Source of the DNA: Laburnicola sp. R22_1
Lineage: Eukaryota > Ascomycota > Dothideomycetes > Pleosporales > Didymosphaeriaceae
DNA length: 64,000 bases
Reading direction: 5' to 3'
NCBI GenBank assembly: GCA_014281115.1
Contig: JACONQ010000013.1
Location: 62,001 to 126,000, forward strand
This document shows, in pieces, positions 62,951-64,000 of the stretch. The translations under genes and the position numbers were made by a program. Within the stretch, counting starts at the first letter, position 1, and every line of letters starts with the position of its first letter. Under the pieces are notes generated by a model. The model ran no database searches, was not told the DNA's origin, and saw nothing but the letters and a program-made list of their open reading frames with translations.

Positions 62951-64000
62951 ATGTTAGGCTTCCGCCCACTACAGGTGGGGAAGAAGCGGAAGCTGCAGTC
63001 CTACCACGAGATCCCCGAGTACGATGTCGAAGACGCCGACCCCGAGCAGCGCTCCTACAGCGACGATGAGAGCGACAGCTCGTCCGCCACCTCCTCGCCC
63101 AACTCGTCGCGAACATCATCGGGTGCATATGCTCTGCCGAAGCGAGCCTTCTCACGGCCTTCGGTGAGTGCGTACAGCTACAAGAACCCGCGAGCCTTTA
63201 CGCGGTATTTTGGCCTGGCAATAGCCACCACGCTCCTGCTGTTCATGTTCTTCCTGCTGAACCAGAGCTGGGCTTCGATACGCAACGCCGAGCTGGGCTT
63301 ACACAAGGGCCCGCCGCCGAAGCCGGTGTGGGAGAGCTTCCCGTTCCTGAAGAGGTACCATGGCGGTATCCGGACGCTGGTCAGCAGGGAGAAGAACGTG
63401 CCAGAATACCCAACCAAGGAGGATGTAGACCCAGAGATGCCGAAACCGGAAGTCAAGGAGGGTTCGCCCAAGGAGAAGCGCATGGAAGGCGGGAACCTGC
63501 CCGATTCTGTGTCCTTCAACCCATATCCCGACTACCAGAGCAAAGACTACATGGAAAAGTACGGCCCGGTGGAGACGTGCTATGTGGATGCAAACGACAA
63601 GATCCAGATTCCATCCATGAGAGTTTACGAGGGCGTCACGAAAGGAACGCCAGACAATGTCCTAGGCTCCTACGAATTGCTTGGGTTACGGCAGGACGTC
63701 TGCTTCGAGCGCTTTGGTCGACTCGGTCCGTACGGCCTCGGCTACTCCAAGAGACGAGGAGGCACTGGCGCCGCCATGGAGGGTGATCGTGAAGGTAGCG
63801 AAAAAGTGTGGGAACAGAGCCCTGAAGTTGACTTCCGGAAGGTCAGATGGGGTGAGGCCCTGGATCGCTGCTTGGAAAAGAACAAAGACCGTTTCAAACC
63901 CCTGCCGGAGGGTCGCAGCCACCACTTTCAATCCATGGTCAAGAGGAGCGGAGACGGAACTCCCGATGCTCCGAGTCAACCCAAGACCAACAGCACCCAC
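62951..64000 (+). CDS. DUF3405-type type II membrane protein, N-terminal 350 residues
   Basis: An open frame runs from ATG 62951 (MLGFRPLQVGKKRKLQ) to the window edge without stop. A hydrophilic cytosolic leader of about 90 residues with acidic and Ser-rich runs is followed by one signal-anchor helix (ATTLLLFMFFLLNQSW, about residues 95-115). Then comes the luminal segment with PPKPVWESFPFLKRYHGGIRTLVSREKNVPEYP, LPDSVSFNPYPDY and LGLRQDVCFERFGRLGPYGLGYSKRRGG. I recall this arrangement as the N-terminus of fungal DUF3405 proteins, which are Golgi/secretory proteins of unknown or glycosyltransferase-like function. The DUF itself would lie beyond the window, so the assignment is by memory of family members. 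Confidence 0.65.
   Translation, partial: MLGFRPLQVGKKRKLQSYHEIPEYDVEDADPEQRSYSDDESDSSSATSSPNSSRTSSGAYALPKRAFSRPSVSAYSYKNPRAFTRYFGLAIATTLLLFMFFLLNQSWASIRNAELGLHKGPPPKPVWESFPFLKRYHGGIRTLVSREKNVPEYPTKEDVDPEMPKPEVKEGSPKEKRMEGGNLPDSVSFNPYPDYQSKDYMEKYGPVETCYVDANDKIQIPSMRVYEGVTKGTPDNVLGSYELLGLRQDVCFERFGRLGPYGLGYSKRRGGTGAAMEGDREGSEKVWEQSPEVDFRKVRWGEALDRCLEKNKDRFKPLPEGRSHHFQSMVKRSGDGTPDAPSQPKTNSTH

Noticed and set aside
62467..63069. 200-codon plus-strand frame before the DUF3405-type gene
   Set aside because: It overlaps the real start in another phase and lacks protein character.

Overview
The window is nuclear DNA of a filamentous ascomycete (Pezizomycotina). The evidence is the short introns (45-125 bp) with GTATGT/GTAAGT donors and CTAAC/CTGAC branch sites, Zn2Cys6 regulators, a rhodopsin-domain membrane protein, a DUF3405-type N-terminus, and transposons carrying stop codons that look like repeat-induced point mutation (RIP: CAG/TGG to TAG, CAA to TAA). 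A dothideomycete is my best guess but is not proven.

Layout. 1-2485: the 3' end of a pogo-type element (A) directly abutted by a complete but dead pogo-type element (B). 2751-16073: a dienelactone hydrolase, a broken HExxH gene, a long empty stretch, a BAHD-like acyltransferase, two unrecognised genes and a PL1 pectate lyase. 16572-34135 is a transposon block. It holds E (dead) with D (intact transposase and TIRs) placed exactly at E's 3' end, then a Zn2Cys6 regulator gene, then element C 67 bp upstream of that regulator's start codon. It ends with element F, split by a 6.2 kb Tad/I-like LINE with a 14 bp target-site duplication. 35227-39336: a second Zn2Cys6 regulator and a membrane protein. 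40943-42212: an extremely AT-rich TIR element (G). 42974-64000: a rhodopsin-domain membrane protein, a rearranged MFS transporter, a POF1-like nucleotidyltransferase, a large disordered protein, a Kelch/galactose-oxidase membrane protein, an SDR reductase, the methionine synthase MET6, a small ORF and the start of a DUF3405-type protein.

How it works together. The housekeeping genes (MET6, POF1-like, SDR) sit in a clean 17 kb stretch at the right. The accessory genes (pectate lyase, acyltransferase, two regulators, transporter) lie among mobile elements. The pogo-type elements share one terminal design: a family-specific motif of about 9-13 bp repeated two or three times at roughly 17 bp spacing inside each TIR. 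In both cases where a B/D-type element occurs, it lies exactly on the TA at the 3' end of an A/E-type element. Only element D has an uninterrupted transposase with all three catalytic aspartates.

The exon joins were inferred by eye from splice signals and frame continuity. For the joined models, the total coding length was checked to be a multiple of three.
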